From positions 1-34,852 of the forward strand of contig JAQTRE010000020.1 in the NCBI GenBank assembly GCA_028711995.1: 34,852 nucleotides of DNA, written 5' to 3'. The stretch is from Dehalococcoidia bacterium (GTDB taxonomy: Bacteria > Chloroflexota > Dehalococcoidia > SZUA-161 > SpSt-899). Below are positions 16,681 to 24,556 of the stretch, in pieces. The notes beneath the pieces are model-generated. The model worked only from the letters and a program-made list of their open reading frames with translations. It was not told the DNA's origin and made no database searches. A program made the translations under genes and the position numbers. Numbering within the stretch: the stretch's first letter is position 1; every line of letters starts with the position of its first letter.

Positions 16681-17361
16681 ATGAATTCGAATAACACTAT
16701 TGCCGATTCCCTCATACCGCCGATAGACATACATGCACCAACCCGAATCCAGACGGCCACGTTTGGAATGGGCTGATTCTGGGGCCCCGATTCCCGGTTC
16801 GGGAACATCAAAGGGGTGGTCCGGACCCGTGTGGGATATGCGGGAGGCACCACGGCTGCCCCTTCGTACCACAATCTTGGCGACCACACAGAGACAATCC
16901 AGATCGACTATGATCCGGCTCAAGTATCGTACAAAGAATTGCTGGACGTGTTCTGGAGCAACCACAACTGCAGACAACCGACATGGTCGCGACAATACGC
17001 ATCCCTTATCTTCTTTCACAATGAAGAGCAAAGAAGATTAGCCCAGGATTCTCAAAGCCGTGAGTTCGCCAATTCAAAGAGCGACATCTTCAACCGAATT
17101 GTCCCCGCCACGTCATTCTATCTGGCTGAAGGGTATCATCAGAAATACTATCTACGCCACCACTCCCTTCTGGAAAACGAATACAAGGCCATATATCCCG
17201 TGGTGAACGATTTTGTCAATTCCACCGCCACCACACGCGTCAACGCTTATGTCGGAGGCCACGGGACACTCGCCTCGCTACAGGAAGAGATCGATATCCT
17301 CGGCCTCTCTCCGGAAGGCAGCGCAAAGCTCCTGGAAATCACGCGCAGACTGGCCAATTAA
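16681..17361 (+). CDS. msrA: Peptide methionine-(S)-S-oxide reductase MsrA, probable selenoprotein (TGA at codon 32)
   Basis: MsrA reduces the S epimer of methionine sulfoxide. The reading frame from the ATG at 16681 is open to 17361 (226 residues) except for one TGA at 16774-16776. That TGA is exactly where MsrA has its catalytic cysteine: the family motif GCFWG appears here as G-TGA-FWG, preceded by TATFGM and followed by VVRTRVGYAGGT. A SECIS-like hairpin follows at once. The rest is intact, with YHNLGDHTETIQIDYDP and a normal length. Selenocysteine MsrA is known in a few bacteria and an alga. The alternatives are a nonsense mutation or sequencing error. No C-terminal resolving cysteine is seen; C97 is the only other cysteine. 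The stop codon overlaps that of the opposing flavoprotein gene in TTAA. Confidence 0.85.
16785..16816 (+). promoter_or_regulatory. Bacterial SECIS-like hairpin after the msrA TGA
   Basis: Stem TTCCCG/CGGGAA (16791-16796 with 16800-16805) around GTT, so the apical loop can be read as GGTTC. It is extended below by GA/TC and CCCC/GGGG with small internal loops. The apical loop lies about 19 nt after the TGA, and begins with GG then T, as in known bacterial SECIS elements. Confidence 0.65.
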
Positions 17362-19073
17362 CGGCAGGTTTCCCGCATCTCGATCTGCCGATGTGCGCCA
17401 TAGCTCTTGATCCCACCGGACATATTTCGGGACTTAAACCCGTGCTGCAGAAGGGCACGGGAGGCATAGTACGAGCGTTGCCCTACCGCACAATAGGTCC
17501 GTATCTCTTTATCCGGCGCTAACTCCCCCATTCTGGCGCGGAGTTCTCCGAGCGGGATATTCACTGCCCCCGGAACGTGACCGGCACTGAATTCGGCCAC
17601 CTCACGGACATCCAGAATCGTCGCCTCCGCCTTATCGATCTCATCCCAGTGGTTCACCGGGGCATCACCTCGAAGGGCATTGGCAGCAATCATACCTGCA
17701 ATATTCACCGGATCCTTGGCTGTGCCGAATGGCGGTGCATAGCACACTTCGGCTTCCTCCAGATCGAAAACGGTCGAGCCCTTCTGGATGGCCATGGCGA
17801 TCACATCGATGCGCTTCTCCACGCCCTCCTCGCCGACGGCCTGCGCCCCCAGGACTCTGCCGTCATCGGTTGAGAAAATAAGCTTGATCGTCATGGGTTT
17901 GGCGCCAGGATAGTAATTGGCATGATGGCCCGGATGAAGATAAATCTTTTCGTATTGAGCCGGCTTACCATGGATACCGGTTTGATTCAGCGTTTTCTCA
18001 GTGGCTCCGGTTGAGGCAACCGTCAGGTCAAAAACCTGACATACCGCCGTTCCTTGAGTTCCCCGAAATCTGGCATTGCGTCCCAGGATAACATCGGCTG
18101 CGATTCGTCCCTGACGATTGGCCGGTCCTGCGAGGGGAATGAGTGTCCACTCATCGGTAACAAAATCCTTCACCTCAACGGCATCGCCGACCGCCCATAT
18201 CCGCTCGTCGCTGGTGCGCATTTGATCGTCGACCCGGATGCCTCCCCGCTTGCCAATCTCGATGCCCGCCGCCCTTGACAGACTAACTTCCGGACGAACA
18301 CCAATGGCAAGGATAACCAGATCTGCCATATGCCTTGCGCCCGACTTCGTTGACACGGCGAGAGTGCCATCGGAATTCTGCTCAAATCCGGAGACAGCAT
18401 CGCCGAGGCAAAGCGAAACACCTTTTTGAGCCAGGTGATTCTGGATAGGCACGGCCATCTCGGGATCAACCGACGCCATCACCTGCGGCAATGCCTCCAC
18501 AATAGTGACGGAGAGACCCCGATTGACCAGATTTTCCGTCATCTCCATGCCGATGAAGCCGCCACCGACTACTACCGCGCGTCTTGCGTCTCTCTCATCG
18601 ATCCACTGCCGTATCTGATGACTATCCGGGATCGTTCGAAGGGTGAGAATGCCGGGGAGATCAATTCCCCGTATTGGCGGTCTTATCGGCGCTGACCCCG
18701 GGGCGAGGACAAGCGCATCATATCTCTCCCGATAGACGTTTCCGCTTTTTGCATCTTTTACCTCGATCTCTCTTCTCTCCCGGTCAATAAGCTGGACTTC
18801 ATTCTCCAATCGGACTTCGATGTTGAATCGCTTTCTGAACAGCTCGGGCGTTGCCACCAGGAGCGCTTTCTCTGTCTTGATCACGTCGCCCACATAATAT
18901 GGCAACCCGCAATTGGCAAAGGAGACATAGGGACCGCGCTCAAAAATGATAATCTCGGCCCCTTCAGAGATTCTTCGCGCCCGGGCAGCGCAGGAAGCCC
19001 CCCCCGCCACGCCGCCGACGATCAGTATCCTCTTATGATTATCCAATCGACTTTCCGGTATACCCTGATTCAT
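17358..19073 (-). CDS. CoA-disulfide-reductase-like FAD/NAD(P) oxidoreductase with C-terminal rhodanese domain
   Basis: A 571-aa flavoprotein of the CoA disulfide reductase / NADH peroxidase family. It shows an FAD-binding ILIVGGVAGGASCAARARR at the N-terminus, the redox cysteine C55 in SFANCGLPYYVG, an NAD(P)-binding VVVGGGFIGMEM, a second FAD motif IWAVGDA, and a dimerisation domain. The last 100 residues are a rhodanese domain with DVREVAEF and an active cysteine in TYCAVGQRS. Fused forms are known to reduce CoA disulfide, polysulfide or persulfide. The start chosen is the ATG at 19073 because AAGGAG lies eight bases upstream; an upstream in-frame start at 19112 has no such site. It lies tail to tail with msrA and has its own strong promoter. 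Confidence 0.92.
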   Translation of the reverse strand: MNQGIPESRLDNHKRILIVGGVAGGASCAARARRISEGAEIIIFERGPYVSFANCGLPYYVGDVIKTEKALLVATPELFRKRFNIEVRLENEVQLIDRERREIEVKDAKSGNVYRERYDALVLAPGSAPIRPPIRGIDLPGILTLRTIPDSHQIRQWIDERDARRAVVVGGGFIGMEMTENLVNRGLSVTIVEALPQVMASVDPEMAVPIQNHLAQKGVSLCLGDAVSGFEQNSDGTLAVSTKSGARHMADLVILAIGVRPEVSLSRAAGIEIGKRGGIRVDDQMRTSDERIWAVGDAVEVKDFVTDEWTLIPLAGPANRQGRIAADVILGRNARFRGTQGTAVCQVFDLTVASTGATEKTLNQTGIHGKPAQYEKIYLHPGHHANYYPGAKPMTIKLIFSTDDGRVLGAQAVGEEGVEKRIDVIAMAIQKGSTVFDLEEAEVCYAPPFGTAKDPVNIAGMIAANALRGDAPVNHWDEIDKAEATILDVREVAEFSAGHVPGAVNIPLGELRARMGELAPDKEIRTYCAVGQRSYYASRALLQHGFKSRNMSGGIKSYGAHRQIEMRETCR

Positions 19074-19140
19074 TTCATCGTCTCCTTTCCCGAGAACTTC
19101 CGGCCTGTGCACCCTTCAATCATTGCTCATCGTACTGTGC

Positions 19141-19170
19141 ATCCTAATCTGTAGCGAAGCCGGTTGTCAA
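19141..19170 (-). promoter_or_regulatory. Promoter of the CoA-disulfide-reductase-like gene
   Basis: On the minus strand TTGACA (19170-19165), 18 nt, TAGGAT (19146-19141), about 68 bp upstream of the ATG at 19073. Confidence 0.65.
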
Positions 19171-19204
19171 GTCCGGTTGCTACCCGGGTCGCATCACAAT
19201 TGCC

Positions 19205-19251
19205 CGAAAAAACGACAAAAAAGGAGGGCCGTGGCTGCCCACTGCCCCCCT
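19205..19251 (-). terminator. Terminator of the lipoprotein gene
   Basis: On the minus strand an 8-bp outer stem (AGGGGGGC with GCCCTCCT, one G-U) and an inner GTGG/CCAC stem, separated by an A-G mismatch, are followed by TTTTTTG and another T run. It lies 24 bp after the stop codon at 19276. Confidence 0.85.
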
Positions 19252-19275
19252 CAAATCAAACGGATAATTCTCCGA

Positions 19276-20328
19276 TTACTGGAAGATCGGTATCGATTCA
19301 GACAGATCGAAACCCTGAGCCAAATCGATGATCACCGATATCGGCAAATCAATGCTGATCTCAACACAAGCGCCATCCCGACTCACATCCATATCTTTGA
19401 AAGCTGCAACCAGCGCCTGGGCATCCTCCGGAATCTCGATGGAACCGCTGCCCAGGAATTGCTGCAAAACAATACTTAAGAAGCCCTTGATGTTCTCCGC
19501 AGATTCGGTATCTGCAAAGCAAAGACGCAACTCTATGGGAAGCTCCTCGTCGTCCTTGTCCACTGTCAGCGAGACAGTCTCAAGATCGGCAAACATGGCT
19601 AGATCTATCGGCGCCTCCGATTCTAGGTCCTGCAGGCCATCCCCCATAGCTCCCGGGGGCACCGCCATCACCAGTTTCACCAGAGCCTTGCCAAGGTCAT
19701 TATATGCTTTCAGCAACGGGCCTGTGATGGCTGGCTGTTCGCCTTTTTGAATGTCCAAAACGTCCTTGACTGCCAGCATTGAACCAAAAACCAATCCATC
19801 ATCGCCCACGAAAGAGAATCCCATTTCCTGAGACGGATCAGTGTAAATCTGGAAATCCTTGTAGGTGATGGTGCTGAGCGGCTCATCCGCCGCTGATTCG
19901 ATGAGCGCCATTAAACCCTCTTTATCCTTGATCCCTTTAACCACCAGTCCCAAGTAGCCCTCGTCGCCAATCCCTTCTTCCGACGAACCTACAGCCTGCG
20001 CCATGCTTGAGATATCAGCAAACAGCACTCCTTGTGCGGAATTCCCCCCAACCATCTCCGAGAGATCATCATAGGTTTGAGGGATTTCGAGTTCCTCTTT
20101 GGGCAGCGAGTTATAGAACATAGAGAGGTCCTGATCTTCCAATAGCTGTGCCATGTCGATATAAACCAGCATATTGGCTTTCTGGGGAATCAATTTCAGA
20201 GGAGAAATTGCCTGTGCTGATGTTTCGTTTGACGATTTTTCATTTTCGTCATCGCCACCGCAGCCGAAGCTTGCGAACAACGAGACAAGCAGTATCAAGA
20301 TGAGCAGAGCAGGCGTCTTTCGTAGCAT
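19276..20328 (-). CDS. Putative lipoprotein, family not recognised
   Basis: A 350-aa exported lipoprotein. The N-terminus is LRKTPALLILILLVSLFA followed by SFGC; C23 is the likely lipidated cysteine, and a GGDDENEKSSNE linker follows. The mature part is acidic and soluble, with LIPQKANMLVYIDMAQLL at the start, a pattern seen in lipoproteins with a DUF3352-like fold; I am not certain of that family. The ATG at 20328 follows AAGGAG at good spacing, so the upstream in-frame start at 20379 is rejected. The gene is monocistronic with a clear terminator. Role unknown. Confidence 0.75.
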   Translation of the reverse strand: MLRKTPALLILILLVSLFASFGCGGDDENEKSSNETSAQAISPLKLIPQKANMLVYIDMAQLLEDQDLSMFYNSLPKEELEIPQTYDDLSEMVGGNSAQGVLFADISSMAQAVGSSEEGIGDEGYLGLVVKGIKDKEGLMALIESAADEPLSTITYKDFQIYTDPSQEMGFSFVGDDGLVFGSMLAVKDVLDIQKGEQPAITGPLLKAYNDLGKALVKLVMAVPPGAMGDGLQDLESEAPIDLAMFADLETVSLTVDKDDEELPIELRLCFADTESAENIKGFLSIVLQQFLGSGSIEIPEDAQALVAAFKDMDVSRDGACVEISIDLPISVIIDLAQGFDLSESIPIFQ

Positions 20329-20613
20329 AGTGACTCCTTCCTTAGCAATCCATTCCACCATTGAATCTAACAACCGCATTGAGGGTTGTCAAGGTAACAT
20401 TCGTACTATAGCAACCCAACGCCTAAACTGCCTTCGGATCCTCAATCAGCAAATTCCCGACGAGCAGCTAACGAATGATCCGAGTTGGTACGGCCCTTGA
20501 CCTTGAAAACGGTTTTGGCGCGCCTGGGTAGGCAAACACTGGATTTTCTCTCTAAGGTCAACGGCTGTCCGGCTCAGCCTATTCTAAGAACTGAATTCAT
20601 CAAAATCAGCACT

Positions 20614-21195
20614 TCAAGACAAACCGATCTCGCTTTCTGAGGGAAGGGGAGAGGGCGACTTGTCCGTATCCTCCGCCTCCGGCAGGGCCTGCATACTGAA
20701 ACCCAGATATTTGTGCCACTCCGGAGGGGCATGACAGGGGTAAACAATATTGTGATTGCTGACAGGAGGTTGAAAAGGCTTTTGCAGGAGTCTCATGTTA
20801 GCTTGCCTCGGCGTGCGTCCCGCCTTGCGCTGATTACAGCTCTTACAAGCGCTGACGACATTCTCCCACGTGTGCTCGCCGCCTACATAACGCGGGACCA
20901 CATGATCCAGCGTTAGCTCACGAGTCTGCTTGCCACAATATTGACAGGTGAAGTGATCGCGCAGAAAAATTCCACCTCGTGTCAGTCGCGCTTTGGGACG
21001 TGGCCGCCGGACATTATGAGACAGTCGGACCACCGAGGGCGATATCATCGAGAATGAGGCGCTCCGAACTACGCTCGAGTTGTTTTCAGTAACTTCGGCC
21101 CTGCCATTGAGCACCATCCCAATCGCCCGCCTGACCTGACAGACATTCAATGGCTCGTAGTTCTGATTGAGAATCAGCACGGGTTCGTTTAGCAT
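20614..21195 (-). CDS. HNH endonuclease family protein
   Basis: A 193-aa protein. The N-terminus (LNEPVLILNQNYEPLNVC) is typical of a widespread stand-alone HNH family. The HNH core has C84xxC87, D97-H98 in LTLDHVVPR, N112 in WENVVSACKSCNQRK, and C117xxC120, forming a zinc-stabilised beta-beta-alpha metal nuclease. The tail is Pro/Ser-rich. The ATG at 21195 has GAGGAG at 9-nt spacing; the longer frame up to 21447 is upstream non-coding sequence. It is transcribed divergently from the putative ribbon-helix-helix gene. Such genes occur both as housekeeping orphans and in mobile regions; the role here is unknown. Confidence 0.82.
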   Translation of the reverse strand: MLNEPVLILNQNYEPLNVCQVRRAIGMVLNGRAEVTENNSSVVRSASFSMISPSVVRLSHNVRRPRPKARLTRGGIFLRDHFTCQYCGKQTRELTLDHVVPRYVGGEHTWENVVSACKSCNQRKAGRTPRQANMRLLQKPFQPPVSNHNIVYPCHAPPEWHKYLGFSMQALPEAEDTDKSPSPLPSESEIGLS

Positions 21196-21465
21196 CACTG
21201 GGTTACTCCTCGAACCGATTGATTTTACCAAGAATGAAAGCAGCATTGCAAATAGAAGTCTCGTCCAACATGCTCCTAGATACTGAGGTCGGATGGTAAT
21301 AGTGGACACTAAACCATTCATGCTGCCAGTTGTCTGGCATAGAAGTTTTGTTTCTTGACAACCACGCAACGACGGCGTAGCAGTGGTCGCTTTCTGGTTT
21401 TTGCCATCCATAACGCTGTAGAATGTGATAACGGGAGCAGACATCAATCCGCATGGAGGTTACTC

Positions 21466-21897
21466 GTGAAGAATGTAGAGATTTCGGTGAGCGGGGATAC
21501 TCTCACTATCAAGGTTGCCCTGTCTCAGGAATTCGAGCCATCGTCTGAGAAGTTCACACAGATCAGGATTGGCAGGGAGACTTATGATCGAATAAGGGTC
21601 ATATCTGCGACTTCGGGTGAAAGCATCACCGAAGTGATCACCAGAGCATTGGATGTTCTGGATGCCACTGGCGATGAGTTGCCGCCGGAATCCAAGGAAG
21701 CTCTCAATCAGCCCAGAGAGGAATCTGTTACGAATCCACCACGCAATCTTCACAATGTGGTGCCCCCGATTGAGGAAGCTTCAAATTCAGAGAGCACTCT
21801 TGATTCTAGCTATTGGGGAAATTCGGCTATTGAGGAACTGCTGAGGCGGCGCAAGAAGCAGATGGGAACTGGTGAGGAACAAGATGGAGAAGTCTGA
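21466..21897 (+). CDS. Hypothetical protein with possible ribbon-helix-helix segment
   Basis: A 143-aa protein of unknown function. Residues about 28-70 (FTQIRIGRETYDRIRVISA to EVITRALDVL) read like a ribbon-helix-helix DNA-binding unit of the CopG type: a short beta strand followed by two helices. The C-terminal half is polar and likely disordered, ending in a charged LLRRRKKQ helix. The GTG at 21466 is chosen because GGAGGT lies 5 nt upstream; the frame is open further upstream but without a ribosome site. It is divergent from the HNH gene, and the roughly 270-bp space between them (21196-21465) shows nothing else definite. Confidence 0.6.
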   Translation: MKNVEISVSGDTLTIKVALSQEFEPSSEKFTQIRIGRETYDRIRVISATSGESITEVITRALDVLDATGDELPPESKEALNQPREESVTNPPRNLHNVVPPIEEASNSESTLDSSYWGNSAIEELLRRRKKQMGTGEEQDGEV

Positions 21898-21941
21898 GAG
21901 CGATCTTTGCAAATCGACTTTTAGCCTCGGTTGGCATCCAA

Positions 21942-22388
21942 GTGGCAATCCTGAAATGGGTTGACCGGCATAAACTCTGGCGGCGGCTCAATTCGGACGA
22001 TATGTTCCATCATGTCAATAATGCTCGCTATTTAGAACTCCTTGAAGAAGGACGATGGGTTTTCTTCGAACAAAATCGTAGTTCCGATGAATGGCCTCAG
22101 GGGATTGCTATTGTTGTAGTCAATATAAACATCAACCATAGACGTCCGGCCACTTTTGGTGACATCTTAGAAGTACGAACCGATATATCCGATCTTGGGG
22201 CTAAAAGGAGTGTAATTCATCAGGAGATAATACTGCAAGGTGCGGAGTCTATCGTTGATGACGCAGATGTTACTTTCGTCATCGTGGACTCCAAAACGCA
22301 ACAAACACTCCCTCTTGAGAATGGTTTAGCTTCGGGCAGTACATTTGAGAAACAAGGGTTTTCGGACATAAACTCGGGCGACGTGTAA
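21942..22388 (+). CDS. Acyl-CoA thioesterase-like hotdog protein (4HBT family)
   Basis: A 148-aa hotdog-fold protein. The conserved N-terminal motif DDMFHHVNNARYLELLEEGRW matches the YbgC/4HBT thioesterase signature (DxD, HVNN, YL, EExR). The next part has beta strands typical of the fold (GIAIVVVNININHRRPA, GDILEVRTDI). It would hydrolyse an acyl-CoA or acyl-ACP thioester; the substrate is unknown. The start is uncertain: the GTG at 21942 has no good ribosome site and the frame is open further upstream. The 3' part is low in conserved features. Confidence 0.78.
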   Translation: MAILKWVDRHKLWRRLNSDDMFHHVNNARYLELLEEGRWVFFEQNRSSDEWPQGIAIVVVNININHRRPATFGDILEVRTDISDLGAKRSVIHQEIILQGAESIVDDADVTFVIVDSKTQQTLPLENGLASGSTFEKQGFSDINSGDV

Positions 22389-22572
22389 ATTTCGGAGTTA
22401 TGCCATCAGTTACATAGGGATGCGCATCTAATTCAAAGAGGTAGCCAGAGCAAGATTGTGGCCGGACTGCTTCTTCAGAGTAAAACATCCACTATCCCTC
22501 AGCAAACCGGCCGCCGTGACGGCCAAATCGGCCACCCTTGTTTAAAGCCCAAACAGGCGTAGAGACCTCTTG

Positions 22573-22986
22573 CTACAATTCAACCCGGCTTCCCTCCCTT
22601 CTTTTGATAGTCTTTACTGCTGGCGGCTTGAAATCAGGTGCGTCCTTGGAAATGTCCCGGATATCCAAATCAGAGCCTTCCTGTTGATGGATGGCCAAAT
22701 CTGCCAAATGCATTCTCGCGCCACCCTGGCCGGACAGATCCTCGTCCTGAAAGAAACGGTCAATAACCCAGTCTCTGAGATCGCCGACCACTTCTCTCCC
22801 CTCCCTGACGGATGGCTTCTCTATACATAGCCCATCGACCAGATGGTCTCGCCAATACACTCTTCTCCGGTAGGCCCCCTTTTCTCCAGAGGCCTAAGGT
22901 CATTGATGAATGCGTCTAATTCCTGCCGGGCACTTCCATCATCAGGATAGTCTTTCCACCTCCGGACTTTCTGGAAAAACAGCGCC
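22573..22986 (-). pseudogene. Possible frameshifted ORF downstream of the RRM gene
   Basis: Two minus-strand frames look protein-like in succession. One runs from just after the RRM stop codon through VRRWKDYPDDGSARQ and ends at 22821. A second, from about 22860 down to 22573, reads YWRDHLVDGLCIEKP and continues to a stop. They meet at an A4G5 homopolymer near 22875-22883, where a one-base change would join them. I do not recognise either part, and no ribosome site is clear. It could be a decayed gene, a sequencing slip, or chance. Confidence 0.3.
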
Positions 22987-23349
22987 TCAGTGCCCTCGTT
23001 TCGCCGCGCGGATGTTGCGGCGACTGCCCTTCGACTTTGATCTCTTCGGCCCCTGATAACCCGAGTCTGGCGTCGAACTGGAGAAATTCGGCGAGCGTTT
23101 CGGCTGCTCCTCCGCCTGCGTGACACGAAGGGTCCTGCCTTTGAACTCGTGGCCGTTAAACTTCTCAACAGCCTTGGAAACAGCATTCCCCTCGGTGTAC
23201 TCCACAAAGGCGAAGCCCCTGATACGACCGGTATCACGGTCGGTCGGCAGGAATACCTCGACGATCTGACCCGCTTCAGCAAAGAGGGCCTCCAGGTCAC
23301 TCCGAGTGGTCTCGTAGCTCAAATTTCCGACATATATTTTTGCCTTAAT
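22987..23349 (-). CDS. Single-RRM RNA-binding protein with apparent ATT start
   Basis: A 120-aa protein with one RNA recognition motif, like the small cyanobacterial Rbp and other bacterial RRM proteins. RNP2 is KIYVGNL (residues 4-10) and RNP1 is RGFAFVEY (44-51). A basic, Ser/Gly-rich tail follows. No ATG, GTG or TTG lies in frame upstream of RNP2. The only placed candidate is ATT at 23349, five bases after GAGGAGG. The next in-frame TTG at 23322 would cut off the first beta strand. An ATT start would be unusual and might be regulatory. Likely a single-strand RNA binder acting in the cytoplasm. Confidence 0.85.
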   Translation of the reverse strand: MKAKIYVGNLSYETTRSDLEALFAEAGQIVEVFLPTDRDTGRIRGFAFVEYTEGNAVSKAVEKFNGHEFKGRTLRVTQAEEQPKRSPNFSSSTPDSGYQGPKRSKSKGSRRNIRAAKRGH

Positions 23350-23505
23350 GGTGTCCTCCTCATTAGTTAAGATGTTCTGGCAATCACTGGCTCTCCATGA
23401 TTCCGGGTGGTATGGTTTCCAGAAATATCGATCCGGTATTCTTCTACTTTGGAGCCACCCTCCTCAAACTCCGGTACGCCGACTCAGGGCTGAGAAATAC
23501 TGAAC

Positions 23506-23637
23506 TCACTTATTGCCCACAGGCTTGGGGGTTGCAGCCTGCTGCTTCAGTTGCCGCTGCTTTGTGGCTTCCACTTGTTTTGCATCCTTCTGGCGATTCC
23601 CTTTAGCCTTGTCCTTCTTGCTCTTCTTGTCGCCCAT
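23506..23637 (-). CDS. Tiny lysine-rich basic protein
   Basis: A 43-aa protein starting MGDKKSKKDKAKG, made almost entirely of Lys, Gln, Asp and Ala, probably a charged helix or disordered. The ATG at 23637 has AAGGAGG at good spacing, which is the best support for it being real. Similar tiny Lys-rich proteins occur as unnamed hypotheticals in many bacteria. Function unknown. Confidence 0.55.
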   Translation of the reverse strand: MGDKKSKKDKAKGNRQKDAKQVEATKQRQLKQQAATPKPVGNK

Positions 23638-23697
23638 TAAATGACCTCCTTTCCGATGTTGGTTCGTTGAATTTAGCCGCAAGGGTGGTCTGGCCAC

Positions 23698-24468
23698 ATG
23701 TGATGGCCTCTACCCTGCTCTATTCCGGGGTCAATGTTCGGCATATCCAGCTTTGGGACTAGGCACCAACCTGCCATCAACAGATCAAACTCTCTATATT
23801 GTCATTATAACAGCGCGTCATCTTTCAATCATCCCCCATTGATCAAATCCTTCCCATATCCTCGGAGATCATTCTTGAAAGCGATGCTTCGTCCTTGATC
23901 TCCATGCCGCTTCTTCTTTGGAGAAACGTCCTCGCTGGCCCCCTCGGATTCGGTCGCTGGTTCTGTTCTCACATGGAATCCCTGTTTGGCATCCATTTAT
24001 GTAAATGTAGCTACTTTCCGAAAGTGACCAAAAGCCCTTTTTGTCTCATCCTGATAGTGATCGATATGATCGTAAACCTTAAAAAAGCGGGTCCCCGTCA
24101 AGCGGTTTAGTCCCCGCCTTGACTAGGCCAGTCACAGTCTCGCATTAAAGGAGCTGACGAACGAATCAACAAAGCCGAACCCAAATTGAAAGCCGGGCCG
24201 CCTGTAAAGGTTCAGGTGGGCGCAAAGATGGATTGACTATCCTGTCGAAAAGACAAGGCGGACAACACCTTCGAAATATCTACTACAGGGATTGAAGGGA
24301 TCACAGAGGCCTTTGTTTGACTATGTGGAAGCCGGAACCTTTGGCGATCAGAGAGAAGGATATTTCCGATATCAGTTGAGCACTGACCCAACTTCCGCAG
24401 CTTGAACTGCCGCTGGCTGCCGGGAGCAAGCAGGAGGAGAATACTGAGGTTCTGCCTATCGTTACATT
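23698..24468. other. Gene-poor stretch upstream of the integrated element
   Basis: No supported gene. A plus-strand frame around 24140-24310 reads in a protein-like way (GADERINKAEPKLKAG) but is broken by an in-frame TGA and has no clear start. It may be a decayed gene. The 3' end of the stretch runs into the displaced tRNA-Ala 3' fragment. Confidence 0.35.
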
Positions 24469-24513
24469 TGGTGGAGCTGGGGGGACTCGAACCCCCGACC
24501 TTTTGACTGCCAG
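24469..24513 (-). repeat. Displaced 3' part of tRNA-Ala: left attachment site of the integrated element
   Basis: 45 bp identical to 27760-27804 except one base (C at 24488, T at 27779, in the T-loop). It covers the encoded CCA end, acceptor strand, T arm and 3' part of the anticodon arm. Homology stops right after the anticodon loop, so this is a tRNA fragment left by site-specific integration. Confidence 0.9.
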
Positions 24514-24556
24514 AGTAACGAGGGGTATGTACATATCTCTCTTGCGAGGGGGTCAA

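Noticed and set aside
16816-17361. msrA as a truncated protein starting downstream of the TGA
   Set aside because: It would lose the catalytic residue. The frame upstream of the TGA matches MsrA and begins 3 bp after msrB.
24469-24513. Functional second tRNA-Ala gene at the left att site
   Set aside because: Only the 3' part is present; the D arm and the 5' acceptor strand are missing.
24503-24556. Integrase start at 24503 or 24527
   Set aside because: Those codons lie in or next to the tRNA-derived repeat and have no ribosome site; the ATG at 24557 follows GAGGGGG.
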